From positions 7,884,017 to 7,948,016 of the forward strand of contig NZ_JQML01000001.1 in the NCBI RefSeq assembly GCF_000744705.1: DNA of 64,000 nt, read 5' to 3'. The notes beneath the pieces were generated by a model, which was not told the origin of the DNA, made no database searches, and saw only the letters and a program-made list of their open reading frames with translations. A program made the position numbers and the translations under genes. This document shows positions 49,840 to 59,108 of this stretch, one piece after another (position 1 is the first letter of the stretch; each line of letters begins with the position of its first letter). This DNA is from Streptacidiphilus albus JL83 (GTDB taxonomy: Bacteria; Actinomycetota; Actinomycetes; Streptomycetales; Streptomycetaceae).

Positions 49840-51078
49840 ATGGCGAAGATCCTCATCGTCGGCGCCGGCCAGGCCGGGCTGCAGCTCGCGCTCGGCCTGC
49901 AGGGCGACGGCCACGACGTCACCGTCATGACCGACCGCACCCCGGACGAGATCCGGGCCGGCCGCGTGCTGTCCACCCAGTGCATGTTCAACACCGCGCT
50001 GAGCCACGAGCGCGACCTCGGCCTCAACCTCTGGGACGCCCAGGCGCCCCTGGTCCAGGGGCTCGGCGTCTCCGTCAGCGGTCCCGAGTCGGCCCGGGTC
50101 ATCGACTGGGTCGGCCGCCTCGACGGCCCGGCGCAGTCCGTCGACCAGCGCGTGAAGATGCCGGCCTGGCTGGAGCTGTTCGCCGAGCGCGGCGGCAAGG
50201 TCGTCGTCAACGGCGTCACCGTCTCCGACCTCGACCTGCTGGTGCGCGGCTACGACCTGACCCTGGTCGCGGCCGGCAAGGGCGAGCTGGTCTCGATGTT
50301 CGCCCGGGACGAGGAGCGCTCCGTCTTCACCTCGCCGCAGCGCGCGCTCTCGGTCTCCTACGTCCACGGCCTCGCGCCGCGCCCCGAGCACGACTTCGCG
50401 GCCGTCCGCTGCAACCTGGTCCCCGGCGTCGGCGAGCTGTTCGTCATCCCCGCGCTCACCCTCTCCGGCCCCTGCGACATCCTCTTCTGGGAGGGCATAC
50501 CCGGCGGCCCGCTCGACGTCTTCGAGCCCGCCGTCGCCCCGGAGGAGCAGCTCAAGCGGACCCTCGAACTGATGCGGACGTACACCCCCTGGGAGTACGA
50601 GCGCGCCGCCGGCGGCGTCGAGCTGACCGACGAGCGGGCCACCCTGGCCGGCCGCTACACCCCCGTCGTCCGCCGCGCGGTGGGCGAACTGCCCAGCGGC
50701 GGCGTGGTGCTGGGCGTGGCGGACGTCGTCGTCGCCAACGACCCGATCACCGGCCAGGGCTCCAACAGCGCGTCCAAGTGCGCCACCAGCTACCTGGAGT
50801 CCATCCGCGCCCACGGCGACCAGCCGTTCGACCGGGCCTTCATGGAGGCGACCTTCGAGTCGTACTGGAGCTCCACCGCGAGCGACGTCACCGCGTGGAC
50901 CAACGCCATGCTGATGCCGCCGCCGGAGCACGTGCTCAACCTGATCGGCGCGGCCGGACAGATCCCGCCGGTCGCCGCCCGCTTCGCCAACGGCTTCGAC
51001 AACCCCTCGGACTTCCCGAACTGGTTCTTCACCCCGGAGGCCGCCGACGCCTACCTGGCCTCGCTCGCCCAGGGCTGA
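49840..51078 (+). CDS. Styrene-monooxygenase-like FAD oxygenase
   Basis: 412 residues, ATG 49840 after AGGAGCCTCCC. FAD-binding ILIVGAGQAGLQLALGLQGDG, then GRVLSTQCMFNTALSHERDLGLNLWD and DVVVANDPITGQGSNSASKC, characteristic of StyA-type oxygenases that take FADH2 from a separate reductase. No reductase gene is adjacent. It lies 74 bases downstream of a complete conservon, an association seen in other Streptomyces. Indole or styrene-like epoxidation is the family activity; the natural substrate is unknown. Confidence 0.85.
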   Translation: MAKILIVGAGQAGLQLALGLQGDGHDVTVMTDRTPDEIRAGRVLSTQCMFNTALSHERDLGLNLWDAQAPLVQGLGVSVSGPESARVIDWVGRLDGPAQSVDQRVKMPAWLELFAERGGKVVVNGVTVSDLDLLVRGYDLTLVAAGKGELVSMFARDEERSVFTSPQRALSVSYVHGLAPRPEHDFAAVRCNLVPGVGELFVIPALTLSGPCDILFWEGIPGGPLDVFEPAVAPEEQLKRTLELMRTYTPWEYERAAGGVELTDERATLAGRYTPVVRRAVGELPSGGVVLGVADVVVANDPITGQGSNSASKCATSYLESIRAHGDQPFDRAFMEATFESYWSSTASDVTAWTNAMLMPPPEHVLNLIGAAGQIPPVAARFANGFDNPSDFPNWFFTPEAADAYLASLAQG

Positions 51079-51091
51079 CCCGCTCCGCCGA

Positions 51092-51134
51092 CGCCAGGGC
51101 GCCGCTCCCCGCACCGGGGGCGGCGCCCTTGGCG
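51092..51134 (+). terminator. Strong intrinsic terminator
   Basis: AGGGCGCCGCTCCCC and GGGGGCGGCGCCCT form a long stem around a GCACC loop, extended by CGCC/GGCG and followed by TTTCCCC. It ends the conservon-monooxygenase unit. Confidence 0.7.
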
Positions 51135-51177
51135 TTTCCCCTGTCGCCGAGGGCGGCGGACGGATACGCTCGCGGGC

Positions 51178-53478
51178 ATGAGCAACATACCGGCTGGTAT
51201 GCCCGAGTCCGCCGTCAGCCACCGGACCTGCCCGCTCTGCGAGGCGACCTGTGGGCTGACCGTCACCGTGCGCGGCGACGGCCGCGGCCCCGGCGGGGTC
51301 ACCGTGCGCGGGGACCGGGAGGACCCGTTCAGCCGGGGCTACCTCTGCCCCAAGGGCGTCGCCCTCGGCGAGCTCCACGCCGACCCGGACCGGCTGCGGA
51401 CACCGCTGGTCCGGCGCGGCGACCGATGGACCGCCGTCGGCTGGGACGAGGCCTTCGCCGAGGCCGGGCGGCTGCTCCGACCGCTGCTGCGGGAGCACGG
51501 GCGCGACAGCGTCGGCGTCTACCTCGGCAACCCGGTGGTGCACAACCACGCGCTGTCGCTGTACAGCCGGGTGCTGATCCAGGCGCTGGGCACCGACTAC
51601 CGGTTCAGCGCCAGCACCGTCGACCAGATGCCCAAGCAGGTCGCCTCGGGACTGATGTACGGCACGGACCTGTCGATCGCCATTCCCGACCTCGACCGCA
51701 CCCAGTACCTGCTGATCCTCGGCGCCAACCCGATGGTCTCCAACGGCAGCCTGCTCACCGCCCCCGACCTGCCCGGACGGCTGCGGGCGCTGCGGGCCAG
51801 GGGCGGACGGCTGGTCGTGGTCGACCCGCGCCGGACCCGGACCGCCGAGATCGCCGACGAGCACCTGGCGATCCGCCCCGGCACCGACGCGCTGCTGCTC
51901 GCCGGGATCGCCCGCACCCTGCTGGCCGAGGGCCTGGCCGACCCCGGGTCGGCCGGTCCGCACCTCAACGGACTGGACCGACTCGCCGACGCGCTGCGGC
52001 CGTTCACCCCGGAGGCGGTCGCCACCGCCACCCGGGTCCCGGCCGCGACCGTCGCCCGGCTGGCGCGGGAGCTGGCCGCCGCCCCCAGCGCCGCCGTCTA
52101 CGGCCGGATCGGGACCACCACCACCGCCTTCGGCACCGCCGCCAGCTGGCTGGTGGACGTGGTCAACACCCTCACCGGCAACCTGGACCGCCCCGGCGGC
52201 GTGCTCTGGCCGGAGCCGGCCGCCGGATCGCCGACCACCACCGGCGAGCCCGGACACGGACGCGGGGTCAGGATCCCCGGCTCGCGCCGCACCCGGGTCC
52301 GGCAACTGCCCAGCGTCTTCGGCGAGTTCCCGGTCGGGGCGCTGGCCGAGGAGATCGACTCGCCGGCCGCCGACGGCACCCGGCTGCGCGGCCTGGTCAC
52401 CGTGGCCGGCAACCCCGCGCTGTCCACCCCCAACAGCGCCCGGCTCGGCGCGGCCCTCGGCTCACTGGACGCCATGGTCAGCGTCGACGCCTACCTCAAC
52501 GAGACCACCCGGCACGCACACGTGGTGCTGCCGGCCGCCTCCCCGCTCGCCCGCAGCCACTACGACCTGGTCTTCGCCTCCTTCGCGATCCGCAACACCG
52601 CCAAGTACTCCCTGCCCAGCCTGCCGCTCGGCCCGGACGACCTGGACGAGGCCGAGGTGCTGCTGCGGCTCGCCTGCGCGGTCGGCCCGGAGGGCGTCAC
52701 CCCCGACCAGCTGGACGAGCTCACCGCCGCCGCGACCGCCCGGCGGATCGCCGCCGACCCCTCCTCCCCGGCGTACGGCCGCGACCCGGCCGAGCTGCTC
52801 GCCGCCGTCGCCCACCGGCCGCGCCAGGAACGGCTGCTGGACCTGATGCTGCGCGGCGGGCCCTACGGCGACGGCTTCGGGGCCAAGCCCGAGGGGTTGA
52901 GCCTGGCCGTCCTCGAAGCCGCCCCGCACGGCCTCGACCTCGGCCCGCTGCGCCCCCGGCTGCCCGGCGTGCTGCGCACCCCCAGCGGCAAGGTCGAGCT
53001 GGCGCCCCCGCAACTGCTGGACGAGGCGCGGCTGTTGGCCGAGCACCTGGCCGAGCTGACGGCCGCGCCCGGCGGCGGGCTGCTGCTGGTCGGCCGCCGT
53101 CAGCTGCGCTCCAACAACTCCTGGATGCACAACGTCCCGCTGCTGGCCGGCGGCAGCAACCGCTGCACCCTCCAGCTCCACCCCGAGGACGCCGCCCGGC
53201 TGGGCGTCGCCGACGGCACGGCGGTGGCGGTGCGCTCCCGGACCGGGGAGCTGGAGGCCGAGGCCGAGGTGACCGACACGGTGATGCCGGGCGTGGTCAG
53301 CCTGCCGCACGGCTGGGGCCACGACGACCCGGCGACCCGCTCGGCGCTGGCCGCCCGCAGCCCCGGCGTCAACAGCAACCGGCTGACCGACGAGCTGCCG
53401 CTGGACCGGCTGTCGGGGACGGCGGTCCTGAACGGCATCCCGGTGGAGGTGCGCCCGGTGGAGGCGCGCCCGGTCTGA
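51178..53478 (+). CDS. Molybdopterin-dependent oxidoreductase (DMSO reductase family)
   Basis: 766 residues, ATG 51178. N-terminal [4Fe-4S] site Cys18-x2-Cys21-x3-Cys25 and Cys57 (YLCPKG), bis-MGD binding in VYLGNPVVHNHALSLYSRVL and ANPMVSNGSLLTAPDLPGRL, and a C-terminal dinucleotide domain (VGRRQLRSNNSWMHNVPLLA). Formate-dehydrogenase or acetylene-hydratase-like subfamily; the substrate cannot be told. The residue binding Mo is in VDQMPKQVASG rather than a clear Cys or SeCys. There is no twin-arginine signal, so it acts in the cytosol. Confidence 0.88.
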   Translation: MSNIPAGMPESAVSHRTCPLCEATCGLTVTVRGDGRGPGGVTVRGDREDPFSRGYLCPKGVALGELHADPDRLRTPLVRRGDRWTAVGWDEAFAEAGRLLRPLLREHGRDSVGVYLGNPVVHNHALSLYSRVLIQALGTDYRFSASTVDQMPKQVASGLMYGTDLSIAIPDLDRTQYLLILGANPMVSNGSLLTAPDLPGRLRALRARGGRLVVVDPRRTRTAEIADEHLAIRPGTDALLLAGIARTLLAEGLADPGSAGPHLNGLDRLADALRPFTPEAVATATRVPAATVARLARELAAAPSAAVYGRIGTTTTAFGTAASWLVDVVNTLTGNLDRPGGVLWPEPAAGSPTTTGEPGHGRGVRIPGSRRTRVRQLPSVFGEFPVGALAEEIDSPAADGTRLRGLVTVAGNPALSTPNSARLGAALGSLDAMVSVDAYLNETTRHAHVVLPAASPLARSHYDLVFASFAIRNTAKYSLPSLPLGPDDLDEAEVLLRLACAVGPEGVTPDQLDELTAAATARRIAADPSSPAYGRDPAELLAAVAHRPRQERLLDLMLRGGPYGDGFGAKPEGLSLAVLEAAPHGLDLGPLRPRLPGVLRTPSGKVELAPPQLLDEARLLAEHLAELTAAPGGGLLLVGRRQLRSNNSWMHNVPLLAGGSNRCTLQLHPEDAARLGVADGTAVAVRSRTGELEAEAEVTDTVMPGVVSLPHGWGHDDPATRSALAARSPGVNSNRLTDELPLDRLSGTAVLNGIPVEVRPVEARPV

Positions 53479-53485
53479 TCCCGGG

Positions 53486-54445
53486 TCAGCGCCCGCCGGG
53501 GGTGGCCGCCGGGTCGGGCCCGGCGGCGGCCCGGGCCTCGTCGTAGACGTCGGGCTCCAGATAGATCACCCGGGCGCTGGGCTCGGCCGCCCTGACCCGG
53601 GCCTCGGCCGCGTTGATGGTCGCGGCCACGCCCGCCGCCGTGGCCTCGGCCGGCACCGCGATCTTCGCGGCCACCAGCAGTTCCTCAGGACCCAGGTGCA
53701 GGGTGCGCATATGGATGATCCGGGTCACCGAACCGCCGTCCACCAGCGCCGCGCGGATCCGCTCCAGCGCGTCCGCCCCGGCCGACTCGCCCAGCAGCAG
53801 CGACTTGGTCTCGACCGCCAGCACCACGGCGATGCAGACCAGCAGCACCCCGATGCCGAGCGTGCCCACGCCGTCCCAGACGCCGTGGCCGGTCAGCACC
53901 GCCAGGCCCACCCCGATCAGCGCCAGCACCAGGCCGATCAGCGCGCCGAAGTCCTCCAGCAGCACCACCGGCAGCTCCGGCGCCTTCGCGGTCCGGACGA
54001 ACTGCACCCAGGACCGGTCGCCCTTGGCCGGCCGCGACTCGTGGACCGCGGTGCGGAACGAGAACCCCTCGGCGACCACCGCGAACACCAGCACCCCCAC
54101 CGGCCAGTACCAGTGGTCCACCGGATGCGGGGTGCGGATCTTCTCGTAGCCCTCGTACAGCGCGAACACCCCACCCAGGGTGAACAGCACGATCGACACC
54201 AGGAAGCCGTAGATGTAGCGCTCGCGGCCGTAGCCGAACGGGTGCTCGCCGTCGGCGGCCCGGCGCGCCCGCCGCCCGCCGACCAGCAGCAGCACCTGGT
54301 TGCCCGAGTCGGCGAGCGAGTGGACGCCCTCGGCGAGCATCGAGGAGGAGCCGCTGAAGGCGAAGGCGACGAACTTCGCCACCGCGATGGCGAGGTTCGC
54401 CCCCAGCGCCGCGACGATCGCCCGGCTGCCCCCGGAGGTGCTCAT
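53486..54445 (-). CDS. CDF-family cation transporter
   Basis: 319 residues from ATG 54445, overlapping the M20 peptidase stop. CDF core with the first metal site HSLAD (in LAEGVHSLADSGN), a second ligand region in LLEDFGALIGLVLALIGVGL (E/D-x3-D form rather than H-x3-D), five to six helices, and a C-terminal metallochaperone-like domain (RIIHMRTLHLGPEELLVAAK). There is no His-rich tail, unlike the exporter at the start of the window. The D-x3-D change suggests Mn or Fe rather than Zn. Second gene of an operon with the peptidase. Confidence 0.85.
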   Translation of the reverse strand: MSTSGGSRAIVAALGANLAIAVAKFVAFAFSGSSSMLAEGVHSLADSGNQVLLLVGGRRARRAADGEHPFGYGRERYIYGFLVSIVLFTLGGVFALYEGYEKIRTPHPVDHWYWPVGVLVFAVVAEGFSFRTAVHESRPAKGDRSWVQFVRTAKAPELPVVLLEDFGALIGLVLALIGVGLAVLTGHGVWDGVGTLGIGVLLVCIAVVLAVETKSLLLGESAGADALERIRAALVDGGSVTRIIHMRTLHLGPEELLVAAKIAVPAEATAAGVAATINAAEARVRAAEPSARVIYLEPDVYDEARAAAGPDPAATPGGR

Positions 54446-55788
54446 CCGCGCCCGAACCTGCTCAAGAACAGCGCCTCGACATGCGCCATGTGCTCGATCT
54501 CGGCCGGGTCCACGCTCTCGTTGGGCGCGTGGATCAGGCAGCGCGGCTCCTCCACGCCCATCAGCACGATCTCCGCCTCCGGGAACGTCCTGGCCAGCAC
54601 ATTGCAGAGCGGGATCGAGCCGCCCTGCCCCTGCCGGGACATCGGCCGGCCGTAGACCTCGCGCATCGCCGCGTCCAGCGTCGCGTACGCCGGTCCCGAG
54701 GTGTCCGCCCGGAACGGCGCGCCCGCCTGCTCCGGCTCCACCTCCACCAGCACGCCCCAGGGCGCCGCCGCCCGAAGGTGCGCCGCCAGCGCCCGCTGCG
54801 CCGCCCCGACGTCGATCCCCGGCGGCACCCGCAGGCTGACCCGGGCCCGGACGCTCGCCGGGATCGCCGCGGCGGAGCCCACCACCGGCGCGCAGTCGAT
54901 GCCGAGCACCGTCACCGCGGGACGGGCCCACAGCCGGTCGGCGACCGTGCCCGAGCCGATCAGCTCGACCCCGTCCAGCACGCCCGCGTCGGTCCGGAAC
55001 TGCTTCTCGTCGTAGTCGACCCCGTCCCAGGCACCGCCGCAGTCCAGGCCGTCGATCCGGGTTCCGCCGTCCGGGTCGCGCAGCGAGTCCAGCATCCGGA
55101 TCAGCGCCGCCAGGGCGTCCGGGGCCGCGCCGCCGAACATCCCCGAGTGCATGTCGCCCTTCAGCGCCGACACGCTCACCACCAGGTTGGTCACCCCGCG
55201 CAGGCTGGTGGTGGCGGTCGGCACGCCGACGGCGGCGTTGCCGGTGTCGCAGACCAGCAGCACGTCCGCGCGCAGCTCGTCCGCGTGCGGCGGGACGAAC
55301 TCCTCCATCCCGCCGGTGCCCTGCTCCTCGGAGCCCTCGGCGGCCAGCACGATGCCGACGGCGAGGTCGTCGCCGAGCGCCCGCAGGGCGGTCAGGTGCA
55401 TCACCACATTGCCCTTGCAGTCGGCCGCCCCGCGCCCGTACCAGCGGCCGTCCCGCTCGGTCAGCTCGAACGGCGGCGAGGTCCAGGCCGCGTCGTCCAG
55501 CGGCGGCTGGACGTCGTAGTGGCAGTAGAGCATGACGGTCGGAGCCCCGGGCGGCGGCGGCCGGTGGCCGATCACCGCGAGGCTGCCGTCCGGGGTCGGC
55601 TCCAGCCGGACGTCCGGGAGGCCGGCCTCGGTGAACGCCGCCACCAGCCACTCGGCCGCCTCCCGGCAGCGCTCCGGCGGGTACTGGCGCGGGTCGGCGA
55701 CCGAGGGGATCGCGACCAGCTCGGCCAGGTCGGCCTTGGCCCGGGGCATCAGCCCGGCGATACGGGACTTCAGGTCGTCGCCACTCAT
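54442..55788 (-). CDS. M20-family dipeptidase/deacylase
   Basis: 448 residues, ATG 55788. Metal ligands of the M20 family: His in LYCHYDVQPP, Asp in RGAADCKGNVVMHL, the Glu-Glu pair in AAEGSEEQGTGG, Asp in LLVCDTGNAA and a final His in LIHAPNESVDP. The 180-residue lid/dimerisation domain (about residues 200-350) is complete. It cleaves dipeptides or N-acyl amino acids in the cytosol. Overlaps the transporter gene by four bases. Confidence 0.88.
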   Translation of the reverse strand: MSGDDLKSRIAGLMPRAKADLAELVAIPSVADPRQYPPERCREAAEWLVAAFTEAGLPDVRLEPTPDGSLAVIGHRPPPPGAPTVMLYCHYDVQPPLDDAAWTSPPFELTERDGRWYGRGAADCKGNVVMHLTALRALGDDLAVGIVLAAEGSEEQGTGGMEEFVPPHADELRADVLLVCDTGNAAVGVPTATTSLRGVTNLVVSVSALKGDMHSGMFGGAAPDALAALIRMLDSLRDPDGGTRIDGLDCGGAWDGVDYDEKQFRTDAGVLDGVELIGSGTVADRLWARPAVTVLGIDCAPVVGSAAAIPASVRARVSLRVPPGIDVGAAQRALAAHLRAAAPWGVLVEVEPEQAGAPFRADTSGPAYATLDAAMREVYGRPMSRQGQGGSIPLCNVLARTFPEAEIVLMGVEEPRCLIHAPNESVDPAEIEHMAHVEALFLSRFGRG

Positions 55789-55828
55789 GCGGCTGCTCCA
55801 CTTCCTCGCGCGTCTTCGGTGGTCGGGG

Positions 55829-56266
55829 TCACTCGTGGGCGGTGTCGTCCAGGTTCAGGTCGTGCAGCTTCTTGCGGAACTCCGGGACCTGGTCCGGACA
55901 GTAGACCTCCAGCACCAGCAGCTCGGCGTCGACCACGTCCTTGTCGGCGAGGACCGCGCGCTGACCGGGACCGGTCGCCCCGTTCGACATGGACTCCTTC
56001 CACTGGGCCTGGTTCAGCGCCCCGGAGGGGTCGTGGCAGACCGCGCCGCCGTCGGTGCCCAGGGTCCGGGCGATCTCGCCCTGGTCGGGCGTGGGGAAGC
56101 CGGCGTCCCGGAGCTTGGTGGAGAGCTGCTGGGCCTTCTTGTTGGCGGCGGAGGAGGACTTGACCCCGCTGAAGACGAGCAGGCCGCCGACCAGCATGCC
56201 GACCAGCACCACGATCGCGCCCACGTAGATCCAGCGGTGCCGGGAGGCCATCAGGCTGCGCTTCAT
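55829..56266 (-). CDS. Membrane-anchored protein of unknown function
   Basis: 145 residues, ATG 56266 overlapping the permease stop by ATGA. A basic start (MKRSLMASRHRW), one helix (IYVGAIVVLVGMLVGGLLVF), then an extracytoplasmic domain with two Cys (AVCHDPSGAL, EVYCPDQVPEF), probably disulfide-bonded. It recalls short lipoprotein-like accessory proteins. Its fixed position after an amino-acid permease suggests a role in transport, but nothing confirms it. Confidence 0.68.
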   Translation of the reverse strand: MKRSLMASRHRWIYVGAIVVLVGMLVGGLLVFSGVKSSSAANKKAQQLSTKLRDAGFPTPDQGEIARTLGTDGGAVCHDPSGALNQAQWKESMSNGATGPGQRAVLADKDVVDAELLVLEVYCPDQVPEFRKKLHDLNLDDTAHE

Positions 56267-57762
56267 GCGGCGGCCTCCCCACCGGTGCGGGCCGTCGGAC
56301 CCTCGTCCGGGTCCGGGTTCTGCCAGCCCGGCTTGCGCAGCTTGAGGAAGAGCCCCGGGATGATCAGGCCGAGCAGCACCAGCCCGCCGCCGACGATCGC
56401 GATGTAGCGCCAGGTGCTGCCGCCGCCGAACTGGGAGGAGGGGACGAAGCCGATCACCATCGCGGCGAGCGAGGCCACCAGCCCGACGGCGGCGATCAGC
56501 ACCAGCGCGGGCGCGCGGTAGCCGCGCGGGTGGTCCGGCTGGGTGCGCCGGAGCCGGATGGCGGCGGCGAACATCAGCAGGTAGACGATGAGGTAGACCT
56601 GGGTGGTGATCACCGAGAAGATCCAGTAGGCGCTGGAGACGTCCGGGATGAAGGCGTAGGCCAGGGCGATCACCGTGGTCACGACGCCCTGGGAGACCAG
56701 GATGTTCTGCTGGATGCCGTTCTTGTTGAGCTTCTGCAGGAACGGCGGCAGGTAGCCCTCCTGCCGGGAGATCAGCAGCAGCCCCTTGGACGGGCCGGCC
56801 AGCCAGGTGAGCATCCCGCCGAGCGAGGCGGCGATCAGCGCGACCGCGATCACCGGGGTGAGCCAGCCGACGTGGAAGTACTGGAAGAAGGAGTCGAAGG
56901 CCTGCATCACCCCGGCGGTCAGGCTGAGCTGGGCGGAGGGGACGACCCAGCTGATCGCCAGGGCCGGCAGCACGAAGATCAGCAGCACCATGCTCGACGC
57001 CAGGAACATCGACCGGGGGAACTCCCGGCCCGGATTCTTCAGCGAGGAGACGTGGACGGCGTTCATCTCCATGCCGGAGTAGCTGAGGAAGTTGTTGACG
57101 ATCAGCACCAGGCTGGCCAGCCCGGCCCAGGGCGGCAGGATGTTGCCGGTGGTCATCGGCGCGGCCGAGGGGTTGCCCTGGCCGAGGAAGACCAGGCCGA
57201 GCACGACCAGCAGGACACCGGGGATCAGGGTGCCGATGATCAGCCCCATGGAGGACAGCCCGGCGACGGCGCCGGTGCCGCGCGCGGAGACCCAGACGCC
57301 GGTCCAGTACAGCACCATGATCACGATGGCGGTGTAGAGGCCGTTGCTGGCCAGCTTGGGGTTGACCACGTAGGCGATGGTGCTCGCGACGTAGGCCAGC
57401 AGGCTGGGGTAGTAGAAGATGGTCATGGCGAACTGGCACCAGACGGCGAGGAAGCCGAGCGGCTTGGAGAGCCCCTCGGAGACCCAGCGGTAGACCCCGC
57501 CCTCCCAGCCCGAGGCCAGCTCGGCCGAGACCAGCGCCGTCGGCAGCAGGAACACGATCGCCGGAAGCACGTAGAGGAAGACGCAGGCCAGCCCGTAGAC
57601 GGCCATGGTGGGTGCGGCCCGCAGACTGGCCACCGAGCTGGTGGTCATCAGGGCCAGGGTGACCCAGCTCATTCTCGGGGCGGCCGCCGCGGCGGTCCGG
57701 GCCGGCGGCGGGGCTGCATCCAGTTCGCTGTCCCGTTCGGCGGGGACGTCCATGGCACTCAC
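56263..57762 (-). CDS. APC-family amino acid permease or antiporter
   Basis: 499 residues from GTG 57762, with GAGGAGGG nine bases upstream; ATG 57753 is possible. Twelve hydrophobic segments, opening with VTLALMTTSSVASLRAAPTM and containing the family segment FLSYSGMEMNAVHVSSLKNP between helices 6 and 7. This pattern fits glutamate/GABA-type antiporters. Soluble N- and C-tails. First gene of an operon with the short anchored protein downstream. Confidence 0.85.
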   Translation of the reverse strand: MSAMDVPAERDSELDAAPPPARTAAAAAPRMSWVTLALMTTSSVASLRAAPTMAVYGLACVFLYVLPAIVFLLPTALVSAELASGWEGGVYRWVSEGLSKPLGFLAVWCQFAMTIFYYPSLLAYVASTIAYVVNPKLASNGLYTAIVIMVLYWTGVWVSARGTGAVAGLSSMGLIIGTLIPGVLLVVLGLVFLGQGNPSAAPMTTGNILPPWAGLASLVLIVNNFLSYSGMEMNAVHVSSLKNPGREFPRSMFLASSMVLLIFVLPALAISWVVPSAQLSLTAGVMQAFDSFFQYFHVGWLTPVIAVALIAASLGGMLTWLAGPSKGLLLISRQEGYLPPFLQKLNKNGIQQNILVSQGVVTTVIALAYAFIPDVSSAYWIFSVITTQVYLIVYLLMFAAAIRLRRTQPDHPRGYRAPALVLIAAVGLVASLAAMVIGFVPSSQFGGGSTWRYIAIVGGGLVLLGLIIPGLFLKLRKPGWQNPDPDEGPTARTGGEAAA

Positions 57763-57889
57763 GCGTCGAAGCCCTCCTCGGCCGTGCCCGAGCGGGCCCG
57801 GTCAGTCCAGCTTCACTGGAGGTGACCGGGCGCGCACGTTGAGGAGTCGTGCTGCGGGCCTGTCGTCCGCTGCGGGCGTGCCGCCGGGG

Positions 57890-58753
57890 CTACGCGCGGG
57901 CGCGCCGCCGGAACAGGGCTCGGAGTCCGCGCCGGACCAGCAGTCCGACCCGGTCGCTCAGCTTCAGCAGCGGCTTGGTGACGGCGAGGCTGAACAGCGA
58001 GACCGCCGCCCCGAAGACGCAGTCGAGCAGGTAGTGGTTGGCGGTGCCCATCACCACGAAGGCGATGATCACCGGGTAGCACAGCGCGGCCCAGCGGACC
58101 GCCCGGTGGCGGGCGTACATGAAGACCAGCAGCCCGCACCAGAGCGACCAGCCCACATGGAGGCTGGGCATGGCCGCGTACTCGTTGGTCATGTCGGCGA
58201 GGCCGCGCGGGGTGCCGCCGCCGCCTCCGCCGCCCCACCAGCCGACCGAGGCGTGCTCGACCAGCAGGTCGACGAAGCCGTAGGAGGAGCCGAGCAGCCG
58301 GGGCGGTGCGGTCGGGAAGGTGACGAAGCCGATCACCCCGAGCACCGTGGTCAGCCCGAGCCAGGTGCGGGCGTGCCGGTAGTGGTCCCGGTGGTAGCGC
58401 CAGACCCAGAACAGCACCACGACGGTGATGATGTAGTGCAGCGTCGCGTAGATGAAGTCGGCGGGGACGCCGATCCAGGCATGGGCGGCGAAGAAGTGGT
58501 TCAGGCTCAGCTCGGGGCTGAGATGCAGCTGCCGTTCGAGCTTGAGGATGCTGTCGCCGTGCTGCAGCGCCTGCGTCCGCTTGCCGTTGACCAGCAGTCG
58601 GCTGCCGTCGTAGGCGGCATAGACCACCAGCAGGACCTCCCAGCCCCACTTGCGGTTCCACCACCGGCGCTTCTGGTTCGGCGCGGTCGGCTCCGCCGCC
58701 CCGTCGGTCGGGTTCGCCGCCGTACGGGTTCGGTACACGTGATCGGTCTTCAT
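57890..58753 (-). CDS. PAP2-superfamily inositolphosphotransferase/phosphatase
   Basis: 287 residues from ATG 58753. Six hydrophobic segments. PAP2 motifs: RLLVNGKRTQALQHGDSILK as the start of the domain, PSLHVGWSLWCG (motif 2 with His), and NHYLLDCVFGAA (motif 3 with His-x3-Asp). This Aur1/Ipt1-type subgroup transfers or removes lipid phosphate. A Gly run (about residue 186, GGGGGGG) sits in an outer loop. The 110-base upstream frame is not used. Confidence 0.85.
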   Translation of the reverse strand: MKTDHVYRTRTAANPTDGAAEPTAPNQKRRWWNRKWGWEVLLVVYAAYDGSRLLVNGKRTQALQHGDSILKLERQLHLSPELSLNHFFAAHAWIGVPADFIYATLHYIITVVVLFWVWRYHRDHYRHARTWLGLTTVLGVIGFVTFPTAPPRLLGSSYGFVDLLVEHASVGWWGGGGGGGTPRGLADMTNEYAAMPSLHVGWSLWCGLLVFMYARHRAVRWAALCYPVIIAFVVMGTANHYLLDCVFGAAVSLFSLAVTKPLLKLSDRVGLLVRRGLRALFRRRARA

Positions 58754-59108
58754 GGGCTCTCGTGGTTCAAGGGGGCGGACGGGCGGGCGCGGAGCTTCGT
58801 GTGCAGGGGAAGCTTCCGGCACGACACGGCCTCCAGGGCGGGGGATGGCATGCCCCGGCGGCTGCGGCGGGGTCCGCCGCCCGGTGGTTCGAGGGGCAAC
58901 TGGGGGAGCAGGTTCGGGCGGGCGCTCATCGGTCGGGCACCCTCGACCGTCCCGGGACGCGGATGTGTTCCGGGGGCCGGGTGAAGTCTGCACTCACCTT
59001 CTCATTGGTTGCCACATGCATATCTTCCGCCTGGCCTTCAGCCGACTCACAGCCGGGTCCCTCTGCAGCCCTCTTCGTGACCTTTCGGTGTCCTGCACGG
59101 GGCTCCGG
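58754..59108. other. Intergenic region upstream of the PAP2 gene
   Basis: 355 bases between the PAP2 gene and the methyltransferase stop. Composition is GC-rich and non-coding-like; the part near 59000-59040 is slightly AT-rich and may hold a promoter. I see no gene, terminator or operator I would support. Confidence 0.4.

Noticed and set aside
49980..53546. Plus-strand open frame of nearly 1,200 codons
   Set aside because: Shifted-frame shadow of the monooxygenase and molybdopterin genes; Arg/Pro/Ala/Gly-rich with no motifs.
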